DNA from: Gammaproteobacteria bacterium
Lineage (GTDB): Bacteria; Pseudomonadota; Gammaproteobacteria; Burkholderiales; Rhodocyclaceae
Length of the DNA: 64,000 nucleotides
Direction: 5' to 3'
Assembly (NCBI GenBank): GCA_018824085.1
Contig: JAHJHI010000017.1
Span: 1-64,000, forward strand
The notes beneath the pieces were generated by a model. It ran no database searches, was not told the origin of the DNA, and saw nothing but the letters and a program-made list of their open reading frames with translations. Below, piece by piece: positions 1 to 7,359 of the stretch; position 1 is the first letter of the stretch; each line of letters starts with the position of its first letter. The translations under genes and the position numbers were made by a program.

Positions 1-132
1 AAGATCACCCAGGACGTGCGCGACTACGCCGCCGCGCAGGGCCTCACCAACGAAGCCGCACTCAAGCAGGGCATGGAAACCAAGTCCATCGAGTTCGTCA
101 AACAGGGCGCCGAGGTCTATCGCAAGATGTGA
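1..132 (+). CDS. thiC: Phosphomethylpyrimidine synthase ThiC, C-terminal fragment
   Basis: This is the last 43 codons of a gene that begins before the window. The peptide starts [11 protein letters not shown] and ends GAEVYRKM. This matches the C-terminal tail of ThiC, the radical-SAM enzyme that converts aminoimidazole ribotide to the hydroxymethylpyrimidine phosphate of thiamine. The catalytic CxxxCxxC cluster lies just upstream of this tail in the family and is outside the window. A strong rho-independent terminator follows directly. Any TPP riboswitch would be at the 5' end and cannot be seen. Identification rests on the tail alone. Confidence 0.85.
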   Translation, partial: KITQDVRDYAAAQGLTNEAALKQGMETKSIEFVKQGAEVYRKM

Positions 133-158
133 CCTGCGACACCGCAGCACTCGCTTCG

Positions 159-187
159 AAGGGGCCGCGGTCGCGGCCCCTTTTTTA
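159..187 (+). terminator. Rho-independent terminator after thiC
   Basis: A perfect 9-bp GC stem (GGGGCCGCG at 161-169 pairing with CGCGGCCCC at 172-180) has a 2-nt spacer and is followed by six T. It lies 27 bp after the thiC stop codon. Confidence 0.9.
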
Positions 188-207
188 TGGGAAGGAGGGC
201 GCTGCGC

Positions 208-236
208 AAAAGAAAACGGGCCGCATTGCGGCCCGT
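208..236 (-). terminator. Rho-independent terminator for the lipoprotein gene
   Basis: The inverted repeat ACGGGCCGC/GCGGCCCGT (216-224 and 228-236) has a 3-nt loop. Read leftward it is followed by a T-rich stretch (AAAAGAAA on the + strand at 208-215). It lies about 40 bp past the stop codon of the minus-strand gene ending at 277. Confidence 0.8.
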
Positions 237-276
237 TCGTCCCGTCGCGCCGAACGCATCGGCTGCGGCAGCTTCC

Positions 277-834
277 TTACTTCAGCGCCTTGATCTGTTC
301 CGGTGACAGATCCTTCAGCGCCTTCGCGGCCGACTCCCGCGCGCGATCACGATCCGTCTCGATGATGGCGTGCACAGAATCCATGACCTTGTCGTACGCC
401 GCGGCAGCTTCTTCCTTGCTGATCTGTCCGGCTGCGCGACGTTCGCAGGTGCGGTACAGCGACTCGCGCAGGAAGGCGAGCATCTGCGTACGCTCCGCAA
501 GCTTCATGACAGACGCGTCGTGCTCGGCGGAACCTGCACCCTTTGCGGCGGCCGATGCCTCCAGCCGTGCAATCAGTTTCAGCGTGCTGTCCGACGCCGG
601 GTCGACGCACGCCTCCGACGCCTGTGCGGGCGCGGCGCGCTTCGCGACCGGCGCGCTTTCCGTCGTGCCGGCCAGCGGCACGGAGGGAGCGGGTTTCAAC
701 GAGTGGTCGTAACGGGAGAAGTACTGCTTGTTCGCGTCGGCCGGCGTGTCGGCGGATACCGACGACTCCATGCTTGCGCAGCCGGACAGCAGCAGCGCTG
801 CAATGGCAGCGCCGGAAGTCATGAATGGTTTCAC
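277..834 (-). CDS. Predicted lipoprotein of unknown function
   Basis: The product is 185 aa. It has a signal peptide and lipobox (LLLSGCA, Cys19), so it should be lipid-anchored in the envelope. After the lipobox comes a low-complexity Ala/Pro/Ser linker (about residues 25-75). A charged, probably helical C-terminal half follows and ends SPEQIKALK. The GTG start at 834 is chosen because AAGGAG sits 5 nt upstream; the in-frame ATG four codons later is less well placed. I do not recognise a family. The gene stands alone between thiC and the alcohol dehydrogenase operon, with its own terminator. Confidence 0.7.
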   Translation of the reverse strand: MKPFMTSGAAIAALLLSGCASMESSVSADTPADANKQYFSRYDHSLKPAPSVPLAGTTESAPVAKRAAPAQASEACVDPASDSTLKLIARLEASAAAKGAGSAEHDASVMKLAERTQMLAFLRESLYRTCERRAAGQISKEEAAAAYDKVMDSVHAIIETDRDRARESAAKALKDLSPEQIKALK

Positions 835-1000
835 GTGAACTCCTTATAGGTTTATGGATACAGCATCATGATGCATGGTCACCGGATCCACCTGCGGCAT
901 CCCGCCGTTCGCTGAAGCGCTCCTCTACGCTGCAGCGGGGCGAATGATTCCGGATCCGGCCGGCCATCGTCCTGCCTGAACTGCCTTCTGCAACTTCGTC

Positions 1001-1020
1001 GCGGGCACAGCAAGCCCGCG
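1001..1020 (-). terminator. Possible hairpin after the GlcG-like gene
   Basis: GCGGGC (1001-1006) pairs with GCCCGC (1014-1019) around a 7-nt loop, immediately past the stop codon of the GlcG-like gene. There is no T-tract, so termination is uncertain. It may protect the mRNA 3' end instead. The rest of 835-1026 holds nothing else I recognise. Confidence 0.35.
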
Positions 1021-1026
1021 CACCGC

Positions 1027-1515
1027 TTACAACAGGTGCTTCGCCGCGTCGAGGCCCTTCTGCGCGCACTCCTCGTCCTCTTCCTCCGCACCGCCGCTCA
1101 CGCCGACGCCACCGATCTGCACGCCTTTCGACGTCATGATGGGCAGCCCACCGATGATGGTCGTCGTGCGCGGCAGGCGGTTCGCACCGTCAATGCCCTG
1201 CGACAGCTCCCTGAACTTGCGCGTCGACACCGGCAGCGCCGCCGACGTGGCCGCCTTGAGCTGCGCGACCTCGATGCTGATCAGCATGCTGCCGTCCATG
1301 CGGCTGAAGTACTTCGGGTTGCCGGCCTCGTCGTGCACGGCAGTGATCATGCGCCAGCCCTTGCTGGCGGCGTACTTCTCGCAGCCTTCGGCAATGACCT
1401 TGGCGGTGGCGAGGTCGAGCGTCGGGCGCACGGACTGCGCGGCCAGCGGCGTGGACAGCAGCAGCGCCGCCAGGGCCAGGCCAGCGGTCGTCAAGTTGAA
1501 TCGTTGCGTGTTCAT
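1027..1515 (-). CDS. GlcG/HbpS family (DUF336) exported protein
   Basis: The product is 162 aa. A signal peptide (LALAALLLSTPLAAQ) is followed by a GlcG/HbpS-type domain: an early LDLATAKVIAEGCEKYA helix, then the family's D-x-x-G-N-P region (AVHDEAGNPKYFSRMDG), and a glycine-rich end (QIGGVGVSGG). Members bind haem or other cofactors and often sit beside PQQ or aldehyde/alcohol dehydrogenase genes. Here it is the last gene of a four-gene leftward operon, 38 bp after the cytochrome c gene. The ATG at 1515 gives a clean signal peptide; an upstream in-frame codon at 1551 would add 12 residues that spoil it. A periplasmic accessory role in the dehydrogenase system is inference. Confidence 0.75.
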   Translation of the reverse strand: MNTQRFNLTTAGLALAALLLSTPLAAQSVRPTLDLATAKVIAEGCEKYAASKGWRMITAVHDEAGNPKYFSRMDGSMLISIEVAQLKAATSAALPVSTRKFRELSQGIDGANRLPRTTTIIGGLPIMTSKGVQIGGVGVSGGAEEEDEECAQKGLDAAKHLL

Positions 1516-1553
1516 ATCGTGTTCCGGAAGAGGCTGCACATGTCGGTGCATGT

Positions 1554-1967
1554 TCAGTAGTAAGGAATCTCGTCGTCATCCTGCACGAGCTTTTCGGCGG
1601 CCTTGACCCGCAGCGCTTCTTCCCGCAGGAAGGCGATGATCTGCCAGATCTCCTCGTCTTTCAGCGAGGTGCTGAAGCCGCCCATCTGGGTGCCGGGGCG
1701 GCCATGCGCAATCAGTTCATACATCTGGCCATCGCTGTTCGCACCGCCCGGGCCCCACGCACCCTTGACCAGCTGCGGCCCCTTGCCGCCCTTGCCACGC
1801 GAGTTGTGGCACTGCTGGCAGTTGCGGCCGAACAGTTCTTCGCCCTTGCCGGCCGCCGCGCGGTCGGACGCCAACGGGTTGTTGGCCGGTGCCTGACCGG
1901 GGCCGAATGCCTGCGCGCCGCCGGCCAGTGCCATCAGCAGCGCACATGTCGCTGTGTACCGAATCAT
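1554..1967 (-). CDS. Periplasmic c-type cytochrome of the PQQ dehydrogenase operon
   Basis: The product is 137 aa with a signal peptide ending AQA. One haem c site is present (CQQCH, residues 50-54). A likely distal methionine ligand lies in GTQMGGF (Met96), and the C-terminal helix DEEIWQIIAFLRE is typical of class I cytochromes. The tail is acidic (DDDEIPYY). Its position after the alcohol dehydrogenase and XoxJ-like genes suggests it is the direct electron acceptor of the quinoprotein, like XoxG or ExaB. An excellent ribosome site (AAAGGAG, 6 nt before ATG) supports the start at 1967. A long hairpin separates it from the preceding gene. Confidence 0.85.
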   Translation of the reverse strand: MIRYTATCALLMALAGGAQAFGPGQAPANNPLASDRAAAGKGEELFGRNCQQCHNSRGKGGKGPQLVKGAWGPGGANSDGQMYELIAHGRPGTQMGGFSTSLKDEEIWQIIAFLREEALRVKAAEKLVQDDDEIPYY

Positions 1968-1999
1968 CCATCACTCCTTTCCGATGTTTCCACAATGTG

Positions 2000-2026
2000 G
2001 CACGCGGGCACGCTGTGCCCGCGTGC
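2000..2026 (-). other. Intercistronic hairpin between the binding-protein and cytochrome genes
   Basis: A perfect 12-bp inverted repeat (GCACGCGGGCAC at 2000-2011 and GTGCCCGCGTGC at 2015-2026) has a 3-nt loop, with a shorter palindrome (CCACAATGTGG, 1990-2000) beside it. There is no T-tract. It lies in the 73-bp gap inside the operon, so RNA processing, partial attenuation or mRNA stabilisation are all possible. Confidence 0.6.
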
Positions 2027-2040
2027 TTCCTGCATGCCCT

Positions 2041-2814
2041 TCAGTTGCCGCCCTGGCCGATGCCCGTCGGCAAGCCGTTGCGCGTGGCGATCGCCGCCAG
2101 CGTTCCATCGGCCCGAAGCGCGCCAATGGCCGCGTCGACGGCACTGGTCAGTGCCGCGTCGCTGCGCCGGCTGAGCATCACGAAGCGGGTCTGCAGCTCG
2201 GACGCCTGCAGCACCTCGCGCACCACGACACCCGACGGCAGATCCTCGCCCGCCACCCGGCCGGCCCACAACAGGCCGGCGCCGAGCTGGCCGCCGGCGA
2301 GCGCGCCCAGCAGCGCCGAACCGTTCGCGAACGGCGTGCGGTTGAAGTTGCCCTCCAGCAGATACAGGTCGGCCGGCGTCGCGGTGACGGCGCCTATCTT
2401 CAGCTTGCGCACGTCACTCATCGAGCGGACCGGGCTGGACGCCGGCGTCAGCAGCACATAGCCGACCGACACATAGGGCTGCGATGCCGCCAGCCCGCGT
2501 GTCGACAGCTCGTCGTCGGCGCCTTCGGTCACCGGCATGCCGGCGAACAGTTCGCACTGCCCGGCCTGCACCGATTCCTTCAGCGCCCGGCCCAGACCGC
2601 CGCGTTCCTGCATGGTGATCCAGTGCCAGCTCACCGTGCGGCCGAGACGCGCCGCAACCGCCTGCGCGACGTCGACATCGACACCTGCCGGCGCCGCCGA
2701 GCGCGACGAGAACGGCGGGTTCTGGTCGACCACGCACACCCCGAGCGCCGCCGGCGCGTCGCCGGCGAACGCCGGTGCGGCGAGGCACGCCAGCAGCCCG
2801 ACGGATCGTTTCAT
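2041..2814 (-). CDS. XoxJ-like quinoprotein-associated periplasmic binding protein
   Basis: The product is 257 aa. It has a signal peptide (LLACLAAPAFA) and a type-2 periplasmic binding fold: the opening LGVCVVDQNPPFSS, then VDVDVAQAVAARLGR and the hinge region DVRKLKIGAVTATPADLYLL. Proteins of this type follow PQQ methanol/ethanol dehydrogenase genes (MxaJ/XoxJ) and are thought to help assemble the enzyme or hand over its cofactor, rather than act in transport. No ABC permease or ATPase is nearby, which supports that reading. I chose ATG 2814; an in-frame TTG at 2853 overlapping the dehydrogenase stop is possible. Neither start has a clear ribosome site. Confidence 0.8.
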   Translation of the reverse strand: MKRSVGLLACLAAPAFAGDAPAALGVCVVDQNPPFSSRSAAPAGVDVDVAQAVAARLGRTVSWHWITMQERGGLGRALKESVQAGQCELFAGMPVTEGADDELSTRGLAASQPYVSVGYVLLTPASSPVRSMSDVRKLKIGAVTATPADLYLLEGNFNRTPFANGSALLGALAGGQLGAGLLWAGRVAGEDLPSGVVVREVLQASELQTRFVMLSRRSDAALTSAVDAAIGALRADGTLAAIATRNGLPTGIGQGGN

Positions 2815-2842
2815 CAGGCGTGCCGCGCTGCGGCTGATGCGC

Positions 2843-4591
2843 TCAGTCAGCAAGACCGAACACCATCATGCCGCCACCACGGTTCTGCTGTTTGAACAGC
2901 TCGCCGTAGACCAGCGGCCACAGGCTGCCGCCGCCCGGCCCGTAGACGATGGCCACGTACTGCTTGCCATCGACGGTGAAGGTGGTCGGGTTGCCGTGGA
3001 TGCCGGTGCCGACGTTGAAGCGCCACAGCGTCTCGCCGGTATCGTCGCGCATGGCCGAGAAGTAGCCTTCCGCGTCACCCGAGAACACCACACCACCCGC
3101 CGTTGCCAGCAAGCCGCTGGTAGCCGGCGTGCTCTGCGGACGCGACCACACCTGTTCGCCGGTGGTGGCGTTGAACGCCTTGATGCCGCCGGTGTAGGGG
3201 TTGGCCTTCAGCACCTTGGACGACAGGAACCACTCGCCGCGCTTCCATTCCATCTTCTTGGCCTGGATGTCCATCGAGCTGTCGATGAAAGGCACATACA
3301 GCAGCTTCGTCTGCGGGCTGTACGCCGCCGGGTGCCATTCCTTGCCGCCGTCGAGAATCGGGGCGATGTCGGTGACGATCTTGTCGTAGCCGGGCACCTT
3401 GTCCGGATTGACGATGGGACGGCAGTTCTCGCTGAAGCCGGTCACCCAGTTCACGCGCGCGATCGGCACCACCCAGTTGCACTTGCCGTTGGTGCGGTCG
3501 ATCGAGTACAGGTGGCCATTGCGGTCACCATGCAGCCACACCTTGCGACCCTTGTCGTCGTCGACCAGGATGGTTTCGTTGTTGCCGTCGTAGTCCCACG
3601 AACCGTTGGGCGTGTACTGGAAGTGGAACTTGATCTTGCCGGTCCTGGCGTCCATCGCCAGCGTCGAGTTGCTGTACAGGTTGTCGCCCTTGCGCACCGA
3701 CGGATCGAAGTCGGGCGACGGATTGCCCACGCCCCAGTAGATCGTGTTGGTCTTCGCTTCGTAATTGCCCGTCAGCCAGGCCGATGCACCACCGGTACGC
3801 CACGACTCGTTGGCCCAGGTCTTCGCTTGCGGATGATCCGCGCTGGTCGGCCGGGTCATCGTCTGCCAGATGATTTCGCCGGTGTCCGGATCGAGCGCGG
3901 TGATCTTGCCGGCGTTGCCGCCGACGTCACCGCCCGAATTGCCGATGACGATCTTGCCGTCGGCCACCAGCGGCATCGACGTGTAGATTTCGCCGCTCGT
4001 GTAGTCGCCCATCTTCTTTTCCCACACGACACGGCCGGTGGTGTTGTTCAGCGCGACGATGTGGGTGTCCAGCGTGGCCATGTAGACCATGTCCTTGTAC
4101 ACCGCGACGCCACGATTCACGGCTTCGCAGCACAGGCGCGGGCCGAGGTCGCCAGGCAGCGAGCGCTCGTACTTCCAGATCATGCGGCCGGTCGCGCCGT
4201 CGAGCGAGAACACCTTGTTCTGGCTGGCCGTCACGTAGATGCGGCCGTTGACCACCGTGGTCTGGCTGACCTGCGCGTCACTGACGCCGAAGGACAGATT
4301 CCACTTCGGCACCAGTTTCTTCACGTTTTCGGCGGTCACCTGACCGAGCTGCGAAAAGCGCCATCCCTGGTAGTCCTTGCCGTAGTGCAGCCAGTTGTTG
4401 GCGTCCTTGTCGGCGTGGATCAGCATGTCGTCGCTGACGTAGTTCGGGCGCCATTTGAACGAGGCTTCCAGCACGTTCACGCCGAGCGGCGGTTCCGGAT
4501 CTTCCGCACTCGCGACACCCGTCATGCCGAGCATCAGTGCAATCGTTACCCCTGCCAGCGGACGCAGCTTGTTGCTGCTGTGCTTGTACAT
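2843..4591 (-). CDS. PQQ-dependent alcohol dehydrogenase, lanthanide type
   Basis: The product is 582 aa, the usual length for methanol/ethanol quinoproteins. It has a signal peptide (to ASA, residue 29), repeated W-motif propeller blades, adjacent cysteines (Cys154-Cys155) that form the vicinal disulfide, and a conserved GNPSPD (Asn290). The active-site stretch SWDYDG holds the catalytic Asp333 and a second Asp335 two residues on. That second Asp marks lanthanide-dependent enzymes (XoxF, PedH); calcium enzymes have Ala or Ser there. The usual metal-binding Glu seems to be Asp222 (GGDVGG). It oxidises primary alcohols in the periplasm and passes electrons to cytochrome c. AGGAGG lies 8 nt before ATG 4591. 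It is the first gene of the operon, with a sigma-54 promoter upstream. The exact substrate is unknown. Confidence 0.9.
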   Translation of the reverse strand: MYKHSSNKLRPLAGVTIALMLGMTGVASAEDPEPPLGVNVLEASFKWRPNYVSDDMLIHADKDANNWLHYGKDYQGWRFSQLGQVTAENVKKLVPKWNLSFGVSDAQVSQTTVVNGRIYVTASQNKVFSLDGATGRMIWKYERSLPGDLGPRLCCEAVNRGVAVYKDMVYMATLDTHIVALNNTTGRVVWEKKMGDYTSGEIYTSMPLVADGKIVIGNSGGDVGGNAGKITALDPDTGEIIWQTMTRPTSADHPQAKTWANESWRTGGASAWLTGNYEAKTNTIYWGVGNPSPDFDPSVRKGDNLYSNSTLAMDARTGKIKFHFQYTPNGSWDYDGNNETILVDDDKGRKVWLHGDRNGHLYSIDRTNGKCNWVVPIARVNWVTGFSENCRPIVNPDKVPGYDKIVTDIAPILDGGKEWHPAAYSPQTKLLYVPFIDSSMDIQAKKMEWKRGEWFLSSKVLKANPYTGGIKAFNATTGEQVWSRPQSTPATSGLLATAGGVVFSGDAEGYFSAMRDDTGETLWRFNVGTGIHGNPTTFTVDGKQYVAIVYGPGGGSLWPLVYGELFKQQNRGGGMMVFGLAD

Positions 4592-4695
4592 AGTTCCATC
4601 CTCCTTGTTGTGGTTGCACGCACCACCGACCGTGCGGCGCCCCGGCGCCATACGGTCGGCGAGCTGAAGACTCGGCGACGCGCACGCGATGCATC

Positions 4696-4711
4696 TGCAG
4701 TATCCGTGCCA
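4696..4711 (-). promoter_or_regulatory. Sigma-54 (-24/-12) promoter
   Basis: The minus strand reads TGGCACGGATACTGCA from 4711 to 4696. This matches the RpoN consensus TGGCACG-N4-TTGC at all but one position, with exactly 10 nt between the invariant GG (4710-4709) and GC (4698-4697). Transcription would start near 4685, about 95 nt before the dehydrogenase start codon. Confidence 0.75.
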
Positions 4712-4831
4712 CGCGCCGCGCGCCGGGCGGAAGAGGGGGAAACAAGGCGGAAAACCTTGCCGGAGGCGGTCGGGCGCCATCCCGGCGGGAGCGGGCGAAT
4801 GTCTCTCGCGGCGCGGGCCGGCGCCAGCACT

Positions 4832-4870
4832 GAGACAGATGTCTCGCCAAAAGGGCGCGACAAATGTCGC
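4832..4870. promoter_or_regulatory. Twin palindromic upstream activator elements
   Basis: Two dyads share the form GNGACA-N2-TGTCNC: GAGACAGATGTCTC (4832-4845) and GCGACAAATGTCGC (4857-4870). Their centres are 25 bp apart and about 150 and 180 bp upstream of the predicted sigma-54 start. That is the normal distance for binding sites of an NtrC-family (Fis-type HTH) activator. The activator gene itself is not in this window. Confidence 0.6.
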
Positions 4871-4893
4871 ACCCTGTAACGCAGCGGGCCATC

Positions 4894-4924
4894 GAAAAAG
4901 GAAAAGGGCCGCAACGGCGGCCCC
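4894..4924 (-). terminator. Rho-independent terminator of the oxygenase gene
   Basis: GGGCCGC (4906-4912) pairs with GCGGCCC (4917-4923). Read leftward the stem is followed by a pyrimidine run (TTTTCCTTTTT). It lies 31 bp past the stop codon at 4955. Confidence 0.75.
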
Positions 4925-4954
4925 TTCCCGGCCGCGCAACGGCGGTCCGCCGCG

Positions 4955-5749
4955 TCAGCCCTTCGGACCGAAGCCCAGTGCGCTGCGGAAACGGTCGTAG
5001 CGGCGCTTGAACCAGGCCTTGGGCGTGTCCTGGACGTAGTAGGTCAGCATGATGGAGAAACGCTCGCCGTCCGCCTCGGTGGTGCGGCGCACGCTGTGCC
5101 AGCTTTCGCGCGCCATCACCGCAAACGCATAGCCGCTGGCCGGCATGAAATCCATCGCCACGGTGCGCTCCGCCGCCTCGCCGTCGCGGCCATGATGGAA
5201 CACGGTGCCGAGATGGCGCTGTGTGGCGTCCTTCGGAAGATAGAACTGCACGGTGATGGCCTTGCTCAGCACGTCGGCATGGATGCCGATGCAGTAGCCG
5301 GGCAGATCGCACACGAGGATCGGAATCGGATAGAAGGACAGCTCGTCGATGCCGCGCCCGAAGCGCGTCTCCAGCGACTGCCTGAACTTGCGCTTGAACT
5401 CGTCCTGCAGCGCCTGCGAGCGGAGCATGCGCGAGATCGACATCCACAGCGCGCGCTGCGGCGCGGGCAGTCGCCACAGATGTTCCGGATACAGATACAT
5501 GCGCAGGCGCGAACTGCTGCCGTCCGCTCGCATCGCGTCGCGGTGCCGCAAGTCATGGAAGCGGCTGCGCGCCGGCATCAGGGCCAGCAGGCGCTCGTAG
5601 AAACGCGGTGTGAACACGCTGCGCATGTAAATGTGTTCGCACGGACTGGTGGCAACGGTGCTGGCGGCGATCGCGGCCAGCACGCTGGCGTCCGGCGCGT
5701 CCTCCTGCGGCGAATGCGCGTCGGGCGCGGCAACGGAAGGCTGTGACAT
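4955..5749 (-). CDS. Putative 2-oxoglutarate/Fe(II)-dependent oxygenase
   Basis: The product is 264 aa. The C-terminal half resembles the double-stranded beta-helix of 2OG-Fe(II) oxygenases. It has an HxD pair in GIHADVLSK, the strand AITVQFYLP followed by the family-like H-x-G-T-V-F segment, a distal His in ESWHSVRR and a following Arg that could bind 2-oxoglutarate. The N-terminal about 55 residues (Pro/Ala/Asp-rich) look unstructured. There is no signal peptide, so it should be cytoplasmic. ATG 5749 is chosen because the open frame upstream (to GTG 5920) is not protein-like; no good ribosome site is seen. The substrate cannot be deduced. Confidence 0.6.
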   Translation of the reverse strand: MSQPSVAAPDAHSPQEDAPDASVLAAIAASTVATSPCEHIYMRSVFTPRFYERLLALMPARSRFHDLRHRDAMRADGSSSRLRMYLYPEHLWRLPAPQRALWMSISRMLRSQALQDEFKRKFRQSLETRFGRGIDELSFYPIPILVCDLPGYCIGIHADVLSKAITVQFYLPKDATQRHLGTVFHHGRDGEAAERTVAMDFMPASGYAFAVMARESWHSVRRTTEADGERFSIMLTYYVQDTPKAWFKRRYDRFRSALGFGPKG

Positions 5750-5975
5750 GTTCGGGTCCGCCCCGCTCGTACGGGGCGCAGCAATGACAAGCCGGGAAGG
5801 ATAGCGCGCCATGACGGTCCCGTCAGCACCCGGCGGCCCGGTGCGAGCGGAGCGGACGCAGTGCGGGAAACTGCCCTCCCGCACGTCGGCGCCGGTGCCT
5901 TGGGTTAGAGTGCGACGCACTCCGGAAGCGCCGCGACGGCACCCTCATTGAAGACTACGCGAAAGGCCAGACAGC

Positions 5976-7340
5976 GTGACCCCGACCATGAAGCGCGACG
6001 CTGACGCGTCCGTCGATCCTCCCGCGCCGGTGACGTTCAGGCAGGCGCTGCTGTTCTGGCTCAAGCTCGGCTTCATCAGCTTCGGCGGCCCGGCCGGACA
6101 GATATCCATCATGCATCAGGAACTGGTGGAGAACCGGCGCTGGATATCCGAACGCCGCTTCCTGCACGCACTCAATTACTGCATGGTACTGCCCGGCCCC
6201 GAGGCGCAGCAGCTCGCCACCTACATCGGCTGGCTGATGCACCGCACCTGGGGCGGCATCGTGGCCGGCGCACTGTTCGTACTGCCATCGCTGCTGCTGC
6301 TGATCGCGCTGTCGTGGGTGTACATCACCTTCGGTGACGTGACGCTGGTGGCCGGGCTGTTCTACGGCATCAAGCCTGCGGTGACCGCCATCGTGCTGCA
6401 GGCGGCGCACCGCATCGGCACGCGCGCGCTGCGCAACACGACGCTATGGACGGTGGCTGCGGCCTCCTTCCTCGCCATCTTCGCACTCGGCCTGCCGTTT
6501 CCGCTCATCGTCGCCGCAGCCGCGCTGACCGGATACGTCGGCGGGCGCATTGCGCCGGACACTTTCCGCACCGGCGGCAGCCACGCACAGGCCAGCGCAT
6601 CATTCGGCGCCGCGCTGATAGACGACGACACGCCAACGCCGGCACACGCACGCTTCCGCTGGGCGGGGCTCGCCAGGGTGCTCGCCGTCGGCGCGGCGCT
6701 CTGGGCGCTGCCGATGGGGCTGCTGACGCTGGCTTTCGGCTGGGACCACACGCTGACGCAGATGGGATGGTTCTTCACGAAGGCCGCGCTGCTCACCTTC
6801 GGCGGCGCGTACGCGGTGCTGCCCTACGTGTATCAGGGCGCGGTGAGCGGCTATGGCTGGCTCACGCCGACGCAGATGATAGACGGCCTTGCGCTCGGCG
6901 AAACCACACCGGGACCGCTCATCATGGTGGTCGCCTTCGTCGCCTTCGTCGGCGGCTACCTGAAGCAGGCGCTCGGCCCGGATGCGCTCTTTCTCGGCGG
7001 CGCGCTGGCCGCCACGCTGGTCACCTGGTTCACCTTCCTGCCGTCCTTCATGTTCATCCTCGCCGGCGGACCGCTGGTGGAATCCACGCACGGCGACCTG
7101 AAGTTCACCGCGCCGCTGACCGCCATCACCGCCGCCGTTGTCGGCGTGGTGCTGAACCTCGCACTGTTCTTCGGTTACCACGTACTGTGGCCGCAAGGTT
7201 TCGCCGGCGGCTTCGACTGGCCGTCGGCCGTGATCGCGCTGGCCGCCGCGCTGGCACTGTTCCGCTACCGGCAGAAGGTGATCCACGTCATCGGCGCCTG
7301 CGCACTCGCCGGCCTCGCCATCCACATGTTTGTCGCCTGA
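5976..7340 (+). CDS. chrA: Chromate efflux transporter ChrA
   Basis: The product is 454 aa, a long-chain CHR-family protein with two homologous halves of about six membrane segments. The N-terminal half carries FWLKLGFISFGGPAGQ and VLPGPEAQQLATYIG. The C-terminal half repeats the pattern with KAALLTFGGAYAVLPY and LGETTPGPLIMVVAF. Members export chromate, probably coupled to proton motive force, and some are uncharacterised sulfate or anion transporters. AAAGG sits 9 nt before GTG 5976, which favours that start over the in-frame ATG at 5988. The gene stands alone, with no chrB regulator nearby. Confidence 0.9.
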   Translation: MTPTMKRDADASVDPPAPVTFRQALLFWLKLGFISFGGPAGQISIMHQELVENRRWISERRFLHALNYCMVLPGPEAQQLATYIGWLMHRTWGGIVAGALFVLPSLLLLIALSWVYITFGDVTLVAGLFYGIKPAVTAIVLQAAHRIGTRALRNTTLWTVAAASFLAIFALGLPFPLIVAAAALTGYVGGRIAPDTFRTGGSHAQASASFGAALIDDDTPTPAHARFRWAGLARVLAVGAALWALPMGLLTLAFGWDHTLTQMGWFFTKAALLTFGGAYAVLPYVYQGAVSGYGWLTPTQMIDGLALGETTPGPLIMVVAFVAFVGGYLKQALGPDALFLGGALAATLVTWFTFLPSFMFILAGGPLVESTHGDLKFTAPLTAITAAVVGVVLNLALFFGYHVLWPQGFAGGFDWPSAVIALAAALALFRYRQKVIHVIGACALAGLAIHMFVA

Positions 7341-7359
7341 GCGCGGGGCGCACCGCAGA

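Larger units (their letters stand above)
4592..4954 (-). promoter_or_regulatory. Regulatory region of the PQQ dehydrogenase operon (no gene)
   Basis: This 363-bp gap is the only gene-free stretch above 300 bp. It contains, reading leftward, the terminator of the preceding oxygenase gene, two symmetrical GNGACA-N2-TGTCNC elements, a sigma-54 type promoter, a leader of roughly 95 nt and the AGGAGG ribosome site. No credible small gene is visible in it. Confidence 0.7.

Noticed and set aside
5976-7340. A complete chromate-resistance operon
   Set aside because: Only chrA is present, without chrB or other resistance genes, so the physiological substrate is left open.
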